NCBI GenBank assembly: GCA_964374035.1
Contig: CAYJWY010000025.1
Span: 1-15,666 of the forward strand
Reading direction: 5' to 3'
Source of the DNA: CALRGL01 sp964374035
GTDB lineage: Bacteria > Patescibacteriota > Patescibacteriia > UBA9934 > GWF2-40-263
Length of the DNA stretch: 15,666 nucleotides
Positions 1 to 6,345 of this stretch are shown piece by piece. Numbering within the stretch: the first letter of the stretch is position 1; each line of letters begins with the position of its first letter. Position numbers and translations under genes: made by a program. The notes beneath the pieces were generated by a model. It searched no databases, was not told the origin of the DNA, and saw nothing but the letters and a program-made list of their open reading frames with translations.

Positions 1-18
1 AGCGTGGTTGTAGAGCCA

Positions 19-60
19 CACCATAAAACACAGATCACGCGTGATCTGTGTTTTATGGTG
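19..60 (-). terminator. Perfect 42-bp palindrome, likely bidirectional terminator of tRNA-Val
   Basis: Bases 19-39 are the exact reverse complement of bases 40-60, giving 21-bp arms with no loop in DNA. The inner part (cacagatcac / gtgatctgtg) is flanked by AAAA on one side and TTTT on the other, so transcripts in either direction would form a hairpin followed by a short U run, as in an intrinsic terminator. The palindrome extends outward over the encoded ACCA end of the tRNA and one further acceptor base. The structure is read directly from sequence; the terminator role is inferred. Confidence 0.75.
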
Positions 61-132
61 GGCGTTGAGGGATTCGAACCCCCGGCCTACTCGGTGTAAA
101 CGAGTCGCTCTAACCAACTGAGCTAAACGCCC
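56..132 (-). tRNA. tRNA-Val (anticodon UAC) with encoded CCA
   Basis: Read on the minus strand, this 77-nt segment folds as a canonical cloverleaf. It has a 7-bp acceptor stem (GGGCGTT/AACGCCC), a D stem GCTC/GAGC with an AGTTGGTTA loop, and an anticodon stem ACTCG/CGAGT around loop TTTACAC. The variable loop is AGGCC and the T arm is GGGGG-TTCGAAT-CCCTC. Loop positions 34-36 read TAC, which decodes GUA and other valine codons. The discriminator A and CCA are encoded at 59 down to 56. It is the only minus-strand gene seen in the window and diverges from the small membrane protein gene at 210. Confidence 0.96.
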
Positions 133-192
133 GTCTTTTCATGCTCCGTGAGAGACATCCTATCGAGGTCAATCGATTTTGGCAATCGCTTC

Positions 193-201
193 TGCTAAAC
201 T
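193..201 (+). promoter_or_regulatory. Possible extended -10 promoter, leaderless
   Basis: TGCTAAACT contains a TG extended -10 motif and a hexamer TAAACT (4 of 6 matches to TATAAT). Transcription starting about 7 nt downstream would begin at or next to the ATG at 210, giving an essentially leaderless mRNA. No -35 at ideal spacing is visible; TTGGCA at 179-184 lies too close. The match is weak and purely sequence-based. Confidence 0.35.
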
Positions 202-209
202 AAGGTTAT

Positions 210-452
210 ATGTCCACACCCGTACGTATCCTTTTGGGAATCGCCATCATGGTTGTAGGTTTTTGTATGGTCAAATATACGGAGAAGTTTCTTGAGTGGT
301 TTGGGACGATCGAGTTTGCGGAGGAAAAACTTGGTGGCTCACGCGTTGGCTACAAGCTTCTTGGCACGCTCATTGTGTTCATTGGAATTTTCACCGCGAC
401 CAATGTGATTTCAGATATTCTCGGAAGCTTTGCTGGACTCTTCGCACGTTAG
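210..452 (+). CDS. Small two-helix membrane protein, function unknown
   Basis: This 80-residue protein has two clear hydrophobic segments, at about residues 5-22 and 50-73. Between them is a more polar stretch containing charged residues and a GGSRVGYK motif. It has no signal peptidase site and no recognised catalytic motif. Small proteins of this type are common in compact CPR genomes, but I cannot name a family. The ATG at 210 is the first in-frame start and follows a possible extended -10 element, so its transcript may be leaderless. The next reading frame opens immediately after its TAG stop, and yraN follows, so the three genes probably form one operon. Function cannot be assigned from sequence. 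Confidence 0.75.
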   Translation: MSTPVRILLGIAIMVVGFCMVKYTEKFLEWFGTIEFAEEKLGGSRVGYKLLGTLIVFIGIFTATNVISDILGSFAGLFAR

Positions 453-491
453 TTGACGAGTTCTTATCTTTCTCGCTATCGTCTCTTCATT

Positions 492-902
492 ATGTTTACA
501 CAAATGCTTCAGCCTTCCTATTGGTTGACCATGAATCCGGCTCTGGTCGGAGGAATGATCGGAATGATTCTTCTCGGTTTCTTTGTTCTTTTGTTTGTCT
601 TAGGCGTCCTCACAAAAGCGTTCGCTCCTTTACGATTCACAGATCGTTATGCGCTCGAGGTAATTTCAAAAGTCACAACCTTGCTCATCACGATGGGTCT
701 CATTGGCATGGTTCTTTATTTTTTTTCCTTCGAGCGTATTCGTTTTTTCGGCGCTCGTTTTTGGTATCCACTTTGGTTTCTTGCAACCATGCTTTGGTCG
801 GTTTCCATTTTACGTTACACAAAGCGTGATATGCCGTTGAAGCGACAGCAAGTGATTGAACGACAAGAAAAGCGTAAGTATTTTCCACCACGCAGAAGGT
901 AA
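492..902 (+). CDS. Small multi-helix membrane protein, function unknown
   Basis: This is a protein of about 136 residues with three predicted membrane helices. One is near residues 16-42 (starting after the NPALVGG stretch), one near 61-80, and one near 87-106. A strongly basic C-terminal tail, rich in Lys, Arg and Gln and ending in PPRRR, is probably cytoplasmic. The frame is open from a TTG at 453, directly after the upstream stop. I prefer the ATG at 492 because it has the T before ATG seen at nearly every other start here; an ATG at 507 is also possible. It lies between another small membrane protein and yraN and is likely cotranscribed with them. No known family is recognised. Confidence 0.65.
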   Translation: MFTQMLQPSYWLTMNPALVGGMIGMILLGFFVLLFVLGVLTKAFAPLRFTDRYALEVISKVTTLLITMGLIGMVLYFFSFERIRFFGARFWYPLWFLATMLWSVSILRYTKRDMPLKRQQVIERQEKRKYFPPRRR

Positions 903-907
903 GCTTT

Positions 908-1279
908 ATGACGGACCTCCGCCGCACATTTGGGAACGTTGGGGAACTTCAGGCGGCGGAGTATTTGCAGTCGAAGGGATACAAGATTTTGCATCAACAA
1001 TGGAAATGCCCGTATGGCGAAATTGATCTTATTGCCAAGGATGGTCAGGAGATTGTTTTTGTTGAAGTGAAGACACGGCGCGCAGAGACATCAGGCTATC
1101 CGGAAGAATCTGTTACCGAGCAAAAAATTCGACATCTTGTTTCCTGTGCGTACAATTATCTCGACCGACACGGCGAGGATGTTCCTTGGCGCATCGATGT
1201 GATTGCAATCGAGTTCGATCAATCGTCTCCGAAGATTCTCCACTTACAAGCCATTGACATCCCAGAGCGTTTTGGGTAA
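908..1279 (+). CDS. yraN: YraN/UPF0102 family predicted endonuclease-like protein
   Basis: This 123-residue protein matches the UPF0102 (YraN) family in length and motifs. The N-terminus has the family's G-x-x-GE-x-x-A-A-x-x-L pattern at residues 9-20 (E13). These are followed by YGEIDLIA (D40) and FVEVKTRR (E53, K55). The E, D and E-x-K residues form the PD-(D/E)XK-type nuclease core known for this family, although the physiological substrate is not established. Start 908 follows the upstream stop by 5 nt, and AAGG about 9 nt upstream is one of the very few Shine-Dalgarno-like stretches in the window. A GCAA-tetraloop terminator lies shortly after the stop, closing this three-gene group. Confidence 0.9.
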   Translation: MTDLRRTFGNVGELQAAEYLQSKGYKILHQQWKCPYGEIDLIAKDGQEIVFVEVKTRRAETSGYPEESVTEQKIRHLVSCAYNYLDRHGEDVPWRIDVIAIEFDQSSPKILHLQAIDIPERFG

Positions 1280-1295
1280 CTTGGAGCCATTGATG

Positions 1296-1323
1296 GACCT
1301 GTCGCAAGACGGGTCTGTTTGTT
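1296..1323 (+). terminator. Intrinsic terminator after yraN
   Basis: An 8-bp stem GACCTGTC/GACGGGTC (one G-U wobble) closes on a GCAA tetraloop at 1304-1307 and is followed by TGTTTGTT. The core GTCGCAAGAC recurs in the terminator after groEL (15642-15651). It lies 17 nt past the yraN stop and separates that operon from nusA. Confidence 0.7.
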
Positions 1324-1337
1324 AAATAACTAGAACA

Positions 1338-1391
1338 AGTGACTGGTGACTGAGTGACTAGTCTGAACTCAGTCACCAGTCACTCAGTCAC
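1338..1391 (+). repeat. AGTGACT-type hairpin repeat upstream of nusA
   Basis: The left arm at 1339-1355 (GTGACTGGTGACTGAGT) is the exact reverse complement of 1367-1383, with an 11-nt loop. Each arm is an iterated near-heptamer related to AGTGACT, and further units extend to 1391. The element ends 16 nt before the nusA ATG, so it would sit in the 5' leader. A close relative lies in the same position upstream of atpD (11318-11374). Confidence 0.85.
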
Positions 1392-1407
1392 GCGTCTTTC
1401 CTCTCCT

Positions 1408-2751
1408 ATGTCCTCAGCCATTGACCAAGCCATTCGACAGATCGTGGAAGAAAAGGGACTCGCGTATGAGTCCGTGATTGATGCGATTCAAGCCGCGCTT
1501 GCGGCCGCGTATCGTAAAGATTTTGGTGACAAGAATCAGAATATCGAAGCAAAGTTTCGTGTCGAGGACGGATCCACGCAAGTTTGGGATGTAAAGACGG
1601 TTGTTGAGGATATGGATCTTGAGGAACTTGAAAAGCTCGAAGAAGAGCGTAAGCAAAAAGCCGAAGCCTTTGCGATGAAGATTGAAGAAGCACGCAGAAA
1701 GGGCGAACATATCTCGGCGGTATCGATGGATGATGAGATGGGTCCGCGTTTTAATCCCAAAACCGACATCATGCTTTCCCAGGCCAAGATTTTGAAGCAC
1801 GGCGCAAAGATTGGCGATGTGATTTATAACGAACTCGCTCCGCCAAGTGACTTTGGTCGCATGGCCGCGATGACTGCCAAGCAAGTGATCACACAAAAGT
1901 TGCGTGAGGCTGAGCGCGAGGTCGTGTTTAACGAATACAAAGAACACGAAGGCGAACTCATGAACGCAACGGTTCAGCGACGCGAGGGACGGATTGTTCT
2001 TGTCGACCTTGGACGTTCAACGGGTGTCATGCGCGCGGAAGATCAAATTGCGACCGAGCGTTACAACACGGGTGATCGTGTGAAGGTGTTTGTGCGACAG
2101 GTAGCTCTTACCACCAAAGGTCCGGAGATTCTCGTTTCGCGTACTGCGGACGCCATGGTGCATCGTCTCTTTGAGATCGAGGTGCCAGAAGTCGGCGACG
2201 GAATTGTTGAGATTAAATCGATTGCACGCGAAGCCGGATCACGATCAAAAGTTGCGGTCGCGTGCAGTGACACCTCGATCGATCCGATCGGCGCGTGTAT
2301 TGGTCAGCGCGGATCCCGCATTCAAATGATCATCAGTGAACTTGGCGGTGAGAAGGTGGATATTGTGGAATGGAGTGAAGACCCAAAAAAGTTTATTACC
2401 AATGCGCTTTCACCTGCGCACATTCTCGAAGTTGATGCAAACGAAGACGAAAAGACGGCGATGGTGAAAGTGAACGCAGATCAGCTCTCACTCGCGATCG
2501 GCAAAGGCGGACAGAATGTGCGTTTAGCCGCACGTCTTACGGGATGGAAGATTAATATTTCGGAAGTGGAGAAGAAGGCTGAGGAAGTTGCAGAAGATTC
2601 TGCTGTCATCCTGAGCGAAAGCGAAGGATCTCTTGAATCAAAAGATCCTTCGTCGACAGCGCCTCCTCAGGATGACACAGCAACGTCAGAGTCTTCTCAG
2701 GATGACACAGCAACGTCAGAGTCTTCTCAGGATGACACATTAAACGCTTAA
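1408..2751 (+). CDS. nusA: Transcription termination/antitermination factor NusA
   Basis: NusA binds RNA polymerase and nascent RNA to control pausing, termination and antitermination. The 447-residue product has an N-terminal polymerase-binding domain starting AIDQAIRQIVEEKGL. This is interrupted by a charged, Glu/Lys-rich segment at about 69-112 that is longer than in E. coli. An S1 domain follows at about 182-247 (EGELMNATVQRREGRIVLVD). KH1 has the G-x-x-G loop GQRG at 299-302, and KH2 has GKGG at 365-368. Residues 399-447 are an acidic Ser/Asp/Glu tail containing a duplicated ten-residue unit QDDTATSESS; the DNA beneath it is an intergenic-type hairpin repeat. An upstream in-frame ATG at 1354 lies inside the leader hairpin, so 1408 is chosen for its fit to the NusA N-terminus. 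yidC follows after 3 nt. Confidence 0.96.
   Translation: MSSAIDQAIRQIVEEKGLAYESVIDAIQAALAAAYRKDFGDKNQNIEAKFRVEDGSTQVWDVKTVVEDMDLEELEKLEEERKQKAEAFAMKIEEARRKGEHISAVSMDDEMGPRFNPKTDIMLSQAKILKHGAKIGDVIYNELAPPSDFGRMAAMTAKQVITQKLREAEREVVFNEYKEHEGELMNATVQRREGRIVLVDLGRSTGVMRAEDQIATERYNTGDRVKVFVRQVALTTKGPEILVSRTADAMVHRLFEIEVPEVGDGIVEIKSIAREAGSRSKVAVACSDTSIDPIGACIGQRGSRIQMIISELGGEKVDIVEWSEDPKKFITNALSPAHILEVDANEDEKTAMVKVNADQLSLAIGKGGQNVRLAARLTGWKINISEVEKKAEEVAEDSAVILSESEGSLESKDPSSTAPPQDDTATSESSQDDTATSESSQDDTLNA
2604..2740 (+). repeat. TCATCCTGAG-type hairpin repeat inside the nusA 3' coding end
   Basis: The arms TGTCATCCTGAG (2604-2615) and CTCAGGATGACA (2666-2677) are exact complements. Nested within them are AAGGATCT (2624-2631) and AGATCCTT (2643-2650). 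The right arm is then repeated twice more with a 30-nt period (CTCAGGATGACACA at 2666, 2696 and 2726). The same family occurs at 4535-4622 and 13804-13940 in non-coding DNA. Here it is fully in frame with nusA because the 30-nt period preserves the frame. Confidence 0.88.
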
Positions 2752-2754
2752 CCT

Positions 2755-3486
2755 ATGGGAGGCATTTTCAACACGTTCCTTTATCAACCGATCTTTAACC
2801 TTCTGGTTTTTTTGTACAATGTTTTGCCCGGAGCGGACGTTGGGTTTGCAATCATCGCGCTTACGGTGATCATCAAGCTCATTCTCTGGCCGTTCATGCA
2901 CAAGTCGCTCCAGTCGCAGAAGGCGCTTCAGCAAATCCAACCGAAGATTGAAGAGCTCAAGAAAACACATGGTACGGACAAAGAAGCGCTCGCCAAAGCC
3001 ATGATGGAATTGTATAAAGAAGAAAAAGTGAATCCGCTTTCCTCTTGTCTTCCGGTTTTGGTTCAGCTTCCCGTCCTCATCGCTCTTTACCAGGTTTTAC
3101 TGAATGGATTTGGAGCGGAACAATTGTCCAATCTGTATGCCTTCGTTCAGAACCCGGGCGCAATCAACTATACGTTTCTCGGGCTTGTGGATCTTTCGCA
3201 GGCGAACATTCCCCTTGCGATTCTCGCGGGCGCGTTTCAGTATTGGCAGACCAAAATGTTGATGGCCAAACAACCACCAAAGCAAGTGCTAGGCACGCAA
3301 GGAGCAAAGGACGAGTCCATGCTCGCGGCGATGAACAAATCGATGCTTTATTTCATGCCTGTCATTACGGTTGTGATCGGCGCCACGCTTCCGGGTGGTT
3401 TGACACTGTACTGGGTGACGATCAACGTGGTTTCTATTATTCAACAGTTCATTGTCTTTAAGGATAAAACTCCTGCAACACTTTAA
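2755..3486 (+). CDS. yidC: YidC/Oxa1 family membrane protein insertase
   Basis: YidC inserts and folds membrane proteins; in characterised bacteria its clients include Fo ATP synthase subunits a and c. The 243-residue form lacks the large periplasmic domain of Gram-negative YidC and resembles the short Oxa1-type core. The first core helix (about 29-47) carries a basic residue, K41 in TVIIKLILWPF, where Arg is more usual in the hydrophilic groove. A charged cytoplasmic hairpin follows (about 50-90, QIQPKIEELKK). Next comes the NPLSSCLPVLVQLPVLIALY helix, then later helices near 160-175 and 205-235. The start lies 3 nt after the nusA stop, with no Shine-Dalgarno but the CCTATG context. A terminator follows. 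No rnpA or rpmH, frequent neighbours elsewhere, is present. Confidence 0.95.
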   Translation: MGGIFNTFLYQPIFNLLVFLYNVLPGADVGFAIIALTVIIKLILWPFMHKSLQSQKALQQIQPKIEELKKTHGTDKEALAKAMMELYKEEKVNPLSSCLPVLVQLPVLIALYQVLLNGFGAEQLSNLYAFVQNPGAINYTFLGLVDLSQANIPLAILAGAFQYWQTKMLMAKQPPKQVLGTQGAKDESMLAAMNKSMLYFMPVITVVIGATLPGGLTLYWVTINVVSIIQQFIVFKDKTPATL

Positions 3487-3517
3487 TTGTTCAAGAAAGG
3501 GCCGCTCGTCGGCTCTC

Positions 3518-3556
3518 AAGCCCACCATAGCTACCAGCGACGGTGGGTTTTGTTTT
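3518..3556 (+). terminator. Intrinsic terminator after yidC
   Basis: AAGCCCACC (3518-3526) pairs with GGTGGGTTT (3542-3550; one G-U) around a 15-nt loop containing a small inner GCT/AGC helix. The sequence continues as TGTTTT, giving a U-rich tail. It lies 31 nt after the yidC stop and separates nusA-yidC from the next gene. Confidence 0.7.
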
Positions 3557-3581
3557 GTCCACAGGGCGCTTTGCGTACAGC

Positions 3582-3590
3582 TGTTAAGAT
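3582..3590 (+). promoter_or_regulatory. Possible extended -10 promoter, leaderless
   Basis: TGTTAAGAT combines an upstream TG with hexamer TAAGAT (4 of 6 matches to TATAAT). A start site about 7 nt downstream would coincide with the ATG at 3597. It sits directly after the yidC terminator, where a new promoter is expected. No convincing -35 is seen at ideal spacing. Confidence 0.4.
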
Positions 3591-3596
3591 GCGTTT

Positions 3597-4523
3597 ATGG
3601 GTGAACAGCCGACACAACTGGAAGCGTCGATTGTCAGAACCGTCTGTTGGTTTTCTGTTTTTTCGTATCCGCTTACCGTGTTTGAAATTTGGAAGTGGTT
3701 GCTTGAGCCCGATCACCTCTATGATCTCGCGCAAGTCGCACGCGTGCTTGAGCAAAGTCCGGCACTTCACGAGCGCCTCGTGTTTTCTAATGGATTTTTT
3801 TTCTTGAAAGACGCGAATACCCTGGACGTCATGCTCTCGATGCGGCGTGAGCGGTTTTTGAACGCATCGAAAAAGTTTCAACGATTGCGTCGCGCGTCCG
3901 TTTATTTTTCCATGTTGCCCGGTGTGCGTTTGGTGAGCGCGGTCAATACGCTTGCGTGGTTTCATACCTCTGCAACAAGCGACATTGATCTGTTCATTGT
4001 CACACGTTCTGGCTCTATTTGGTCGTCGCGATTTTTTCTTGTCGTTCCGTTTGCTCTGCTCGGTCGTAGACCAACGATGCAAGATTCAAGACCGGACCCA
4101 TTTTGTTTTAGTTTTTTCGTGACGCCTGATCACCTACAACTTGAGTCACTCAAATGTTCGCCCAAGGATCATTATCTCGCGTTTTGGTTGAAATCGATTG
4201 TGCCGATCTTTGATAAAGATGAGCAACTTGACGTATTCGAAAAAACAAATCGTTGGGCAAGTGTTGTTTTACCAAACGCGAGGATTCGCACAGCGCATCA
4301 CACACACCGCCCAATGCAGTCGTTGACGTTGCCTATTCAGCCGCGCTTGCTCGAGCGTGTGTTTCGATCGATCCAACAACGTCGTATGCCCAGGCACCTT
4401 GTAGAACTTGCCAATAAGGACACGCGTGTTGTGCTAAACGATACGATTCTCAAGTTTCACGAAAACGATCGACGTCAACAATTTATGGAGCGTTACAAAG
4501 ACACGCTCGCCCGCTATCTATAA
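3597..4523 (+). CDS. Nucleotidyltransferase-like protein with N-terminal winged-helix-like region
   Basis: This 308-residue soluble protein is not assignable to a named pathway. Residues about 10-70 (IVRTVCWFSVFSYPLTVFEIW...GFFFLKD) resemble a winged helix-turn-helix ending in a beta wing. Residues 108-136 resemble the nucleotidyltransferase (pol beta-like) core, including S-D-I-D at 128-131 followed by LFIVT. Members of this fold normally have a Gly-Ser pair about ten residues before the D-x-D. Here that site reads N117-T118, so catalysis is doubtful, or the active site is altered. The C-terminal half has no recognised motif. A terminator lies upstream and a long inverted repeat downstream, so it may be a single-gene unit. 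Start 3597 is chosen because the extended -10 would give a leaderless mRNA here. Confidence 0.6.
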   Translation: MGEQPTQLEASIVRTVCWFSVFSYPLTVFEIWKWLLEPDHLYDLAQVARVLEQSPALHERLVFSNGFFFLKDANTLDVMLSMRRERFLNASKKFQRLRRASVYFSMLPGVRLVSAVNTLAWFHTSATSDIDLFIVTRSGSIWSSRFFLVVPFALLGRRPTMQDSRPDPFCFSFFVTPDHLQLESLKCSPKDHYLAFWLKSIVPIFDKDEQLDVFEKTNRWASVVLPNARIRTAHHTHRPMQSLTLPIQPRLLERVFRSIQQRRMPRHLVELANKDTRVVLNDTILKFHENDRRQQFMERYKDTLARYL

Positions 4524-4534
4524 ATTCATTAGAG

Positions 4535-4622
4535 TTTGTCATCCTGAGCGAAGCGAAGGATCTCTTGTGACGAAAGAACGTCAGGTTCAGAAGAGATTCT
4601 TCGCTTCGCTCAGAATGACAAA
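4535..4622 (+). repeat. Long TCATCCTGAGCGAAGCGAAG-type inverted repeat
   Basis: Arms at 4535-4566 and 4591-4622 (32 nt each, few mismatches) surround a 24-nt loop. The loop contains its own small hairpin, TGACG (4568-4572) with CGTCA (4579-4583). It shares the TGTCATCCTGA and GAAGGATCTCTT blocks with the copies in nusA and upstream of groEL. It fills the gap between the nucleotidyltransferase-like gene and the membrane protein at 4636. No strong U tract follows, so it is not a classical terminator. Confidence 0.88.
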
Positions 4623-4635
4623 ATAGAAACTCGCT

Positions 4636-5907
4636 ATGGATTCTATGAGAGACCGCATCGCGAATTGGCTTCTGTCCCTCGGAATATTTTTGCTTCCTTG
4701 GCAAACGCTCTGGATTTTTTCTCGTGTCACGATTGAAGGGGAAGCGACGCCGTTTGGAACACTCGCGATTTACGCCGTTGAGATCTTGTTCATCACAGCC
4801 GTCATCTTGCGTGGCACTCCCGTCTTGAACGAACGCGCCGCGAAAGCCGCGCAAGCCCTCTACGTGTTATTCGGTGCAGGATTTTTATCGCTCACTCTGG
4901 CTGATCAATACGACCTCGGACTCATTCATCTCCTGCACCTGATTGTTGCCGGAGCGTTGTTTGTCCTCGTGTCTGACAAGCGAACAAACGTGCGACACAT
5001 CCTTGGCGTGTTTCTCGCTGGTCTCGTTGTTCCTTCCGTTCTCGGCTGGTTTCAAATTTGGACAGGAACAAGTCCCGCATCGACTGTTCTTGGACTCGCT
5101 TCTCAACATGCGGGCATCGTCGGAACAACCGTGATCGAAACCGCGCAAGGTCGATGGTTGCGTGCGTACGGATCGTTTCCGCATCCGAATATTTTCGGCG
5201 GATACCTCGCTGTCGGCATTGTTGTACTTGCTTGGCTGGTTCGTTTTCTCGACAAAAAATATCAACGATTGCTCTGGATCCCGGTCGTTGTCTTGTCATC
5301 GACCCTCCTCATTACCTTTTCGAGAAGCGCCTGGCTTGGCCTCATCGTCAGCTTCCTCTTGCTCGTTCTGCTCATGTGGCGACGCAAACGCATGCCACCG
5401 CGTCACGCAAAGATCATTGTCGCGCTCGGCGCCGTTGCGTTGTTTTCGACGAGCTTGATTTTTCACAACCAACTCTTCGCCAGATTCAACCCGCAACTTC
5501 GCGTCGAAGCCATCTCGGTTGATGAGCGCTCAGGCCAATACGCCACCTTCGGCGACGTCTTTTTTTCACACCCCATCATTGGCGTTGGTCCAAGCGGCTA
5601 TGTCTTCGCCCTCAATACGTTATTTCCGGGACAATCCGTGTGGTCGTATCAACCGATTCACAACACCCCCCTCTTAATTCTCGCCGAGCTCGGACTTTTG
5701 GGATTTGCCGCATTGTTCTACTTTTTGATCCGTGTCGATCAGGTGAACTCCGCCGTATCAAAAACCCCCGGCGGAATGTTCGGCCTGACGCTCGGAGTCT
5801 GCTTACTCGTGATTTCGTTGTTCGATCATTATTTGTGGTCGATGTGGCCTGGGCTTGCGTTGTCAGCGTTGTCGCTCGGATTGATTGTGCGATGGTCGAC
5901 GGAATGA
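4636..5907 (+). CDS. O-antigen ligase/polymerase (Wzy-like) family membrane protein
   Basis: This 423-residue protein is largely hydrophobic, with about ten to twelve membrane segments. It carries the signature of the O-antigen ligase/Wzy superfamily: RAYGSFPHPNIFGGYL at 176-191, FSRSAWLGL at 228-236, GVGPSGY at 316-322, and a PIHNTPLLILAELGLLG block at 340-356 including H342. A periplasmic loop probably lies between about 275 and 340. Family members join or polymerise polyprenol-linked glycans at the outer face of the membrane. CPR cells generally lack lipopolysaccharide, so a role in surface polysaccharide or glycoprotein assembly is more likely than O-antigen ligation. No glycosyltransferases are adjacent. 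The start at 4636 has the CTATG context; 4645 is an alternative start. Confidence 0.85.
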   Translation: MDSMRDRIANWLLSLGIFLLPWQTLWIFSRVTIEGEATPFGTLAIYAVEILFITAVILRGTPVLNERAAKAAQALYVLFGAGFLSLTLADQYDLGLIHLLHLIVAGALFVLVSDKRTNVRHILGVFLAGLVVPSVLGWFQIWTGTSPASTVLGLASQHAGIVGTTVIETAQGRWLRAYGSFPHPNIFGGYLAVGIVVLAWLVRFLDKKYQRLLWIPVVVLSSTLLITFSRSAWLGLIVSFLLLVLLMWRRKRMPPRHAKIIVALGAVALFSTSLIFHNQLFARFNPQLRVEAISVDERSGQYATFGDVFFSHPIIGVGPSGYVFALNTLFPGQSVWSYQPIHNTPLLILAELGLLGFAALFYFLIRVDQVNSAVSKTPGGMFGLTLGVCLLVISLFDHYLWSMWPGLALSALSLGLIVRWSTE

Positions 5908-5913
5908 GATAAT
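5885..5913 (+). promoter_or_regulatory. Possible promoter for the RhuM-like fragment
   Basis: TTGTGC (5885-5890, 3 of 6 matches to TTGACA) and GATAAT (5908-5913, 5 of 6 matches to TATAAT) are separated by exactly 17 bp. The predicted start near 5920 is 8 nt before the ATG at 5928. The -35 overlaps the end of the preceding gene and is weak. Confidence 0.4.
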
Positions 5914-5927
5914 ATTTTTTACGAAGT

Positions 5928-6287
5928 ATGAAAAAGAAATCAATCAACAAGCAGGCTCTCGTCTTTCAAGCAAAGAATGGAGCGATCGAGCTTCGTGGAG
6001 ACGTCGAAAAACAAACCCTTTGGGCTACCCTCGATCAAATCGCTGATGTTTTTGGTCGTGATAAATCGGTTATTTCTCGTCACTTGAGTGCGATCTTCAA
6101 AGATGGTGAGCTTCGACGAAATTCAGTTGTTGCAAAAAATGCAACAACTACTGCAGACGGTAAGACGTATCAAGTAGATTATTACAATCATGATGCGGTG
6201 ATTTCGGTTGGTTACCGCGTCAACTCAAAGACGGCGACACAATTTCGTCAGTGGGCAACCAAGACCGACTGGTTTTGCAGTTGTTGA
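5928..6287 (+). pseudogene. Truncated RhuM-family protein (N-terminal part only)
   Basis: The 119-residue product matches the N-terminus of the virulence protein RhuM family. The diagnostic blocks are WATLDQIADVFGRDKSVISRH (a helix-turn-helix-like segment, about residues 31-51), FKDGELRRNSVVAKNATT, and YYNHDAVISVGYRVNSKTATQFRQWAT. Family members usually continue for roughly 150-200 further residues after this last block. Here the frame turns into TDWFCSC and stops, and the ATP synthase promoter begins about 18 nt later. The other frames do not clearly resume the family sequence, so a deletion of the 3' part is more likely than a single frameshift. RhuM proteins are accessory and often near mobile or defence genes, so this may be the relic of an acquired gene. 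Confidence 0.75.
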
Positions 6288-6304
6288 AAAAATAACAAAC
6301 AACA

Positions 6305-6333
6305 TTGACCTTTCCACCTTCATTTCGTATACT
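6305..6333 (+). promoter_or_regulatory. Promoter of the ATP synthase operon
   Basis: TTGACC (6305-6310, 5 of 6) and TATACT (6328-6333, 5 of 6) are separated by exactly 17 bp, which is a good sigma70-type promoter. The expected start site near 6340 leaves only about 6 nt before the atpI ATG at 6346, too little for a Shine-Dalgarno. It lies just after the RhuM fragment. Confidence 0.8.
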
Positions 6334-6345
6334 TTGGGCGCTCTT

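Noticed and set aside
1338..1391. CRISPR array
   Set aside because: The short iterated units form a hairpin with no regular repeat-spacer structure; no such structure is seen anywhere in the window, nor any cas gene.
1354..1407. NusA start at 1354
   Set aside because: The extra 18 residues are encoded by the AGTGACT hairpin and are not part of the NusA domain.
3499..3517. Minus-strand terminator from the GCCG/CGGC pairing after yidC
   Set aside because: The stem is short and there is no minus-strand gene nearby for it to serve.
4535..4622. Insertion sequence or transposon end
   Set aside because: There is no transposase, no clear target duplication and the whole element is only a hairpin; it is better described as a small dispersed repeat.
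6208..6345. Longer atpI start giving 46 extra residues
   Set aside because: This part overlaps the RhuM fragment in another frame and lies upstream of the well-formed promoter at 6305-6333.
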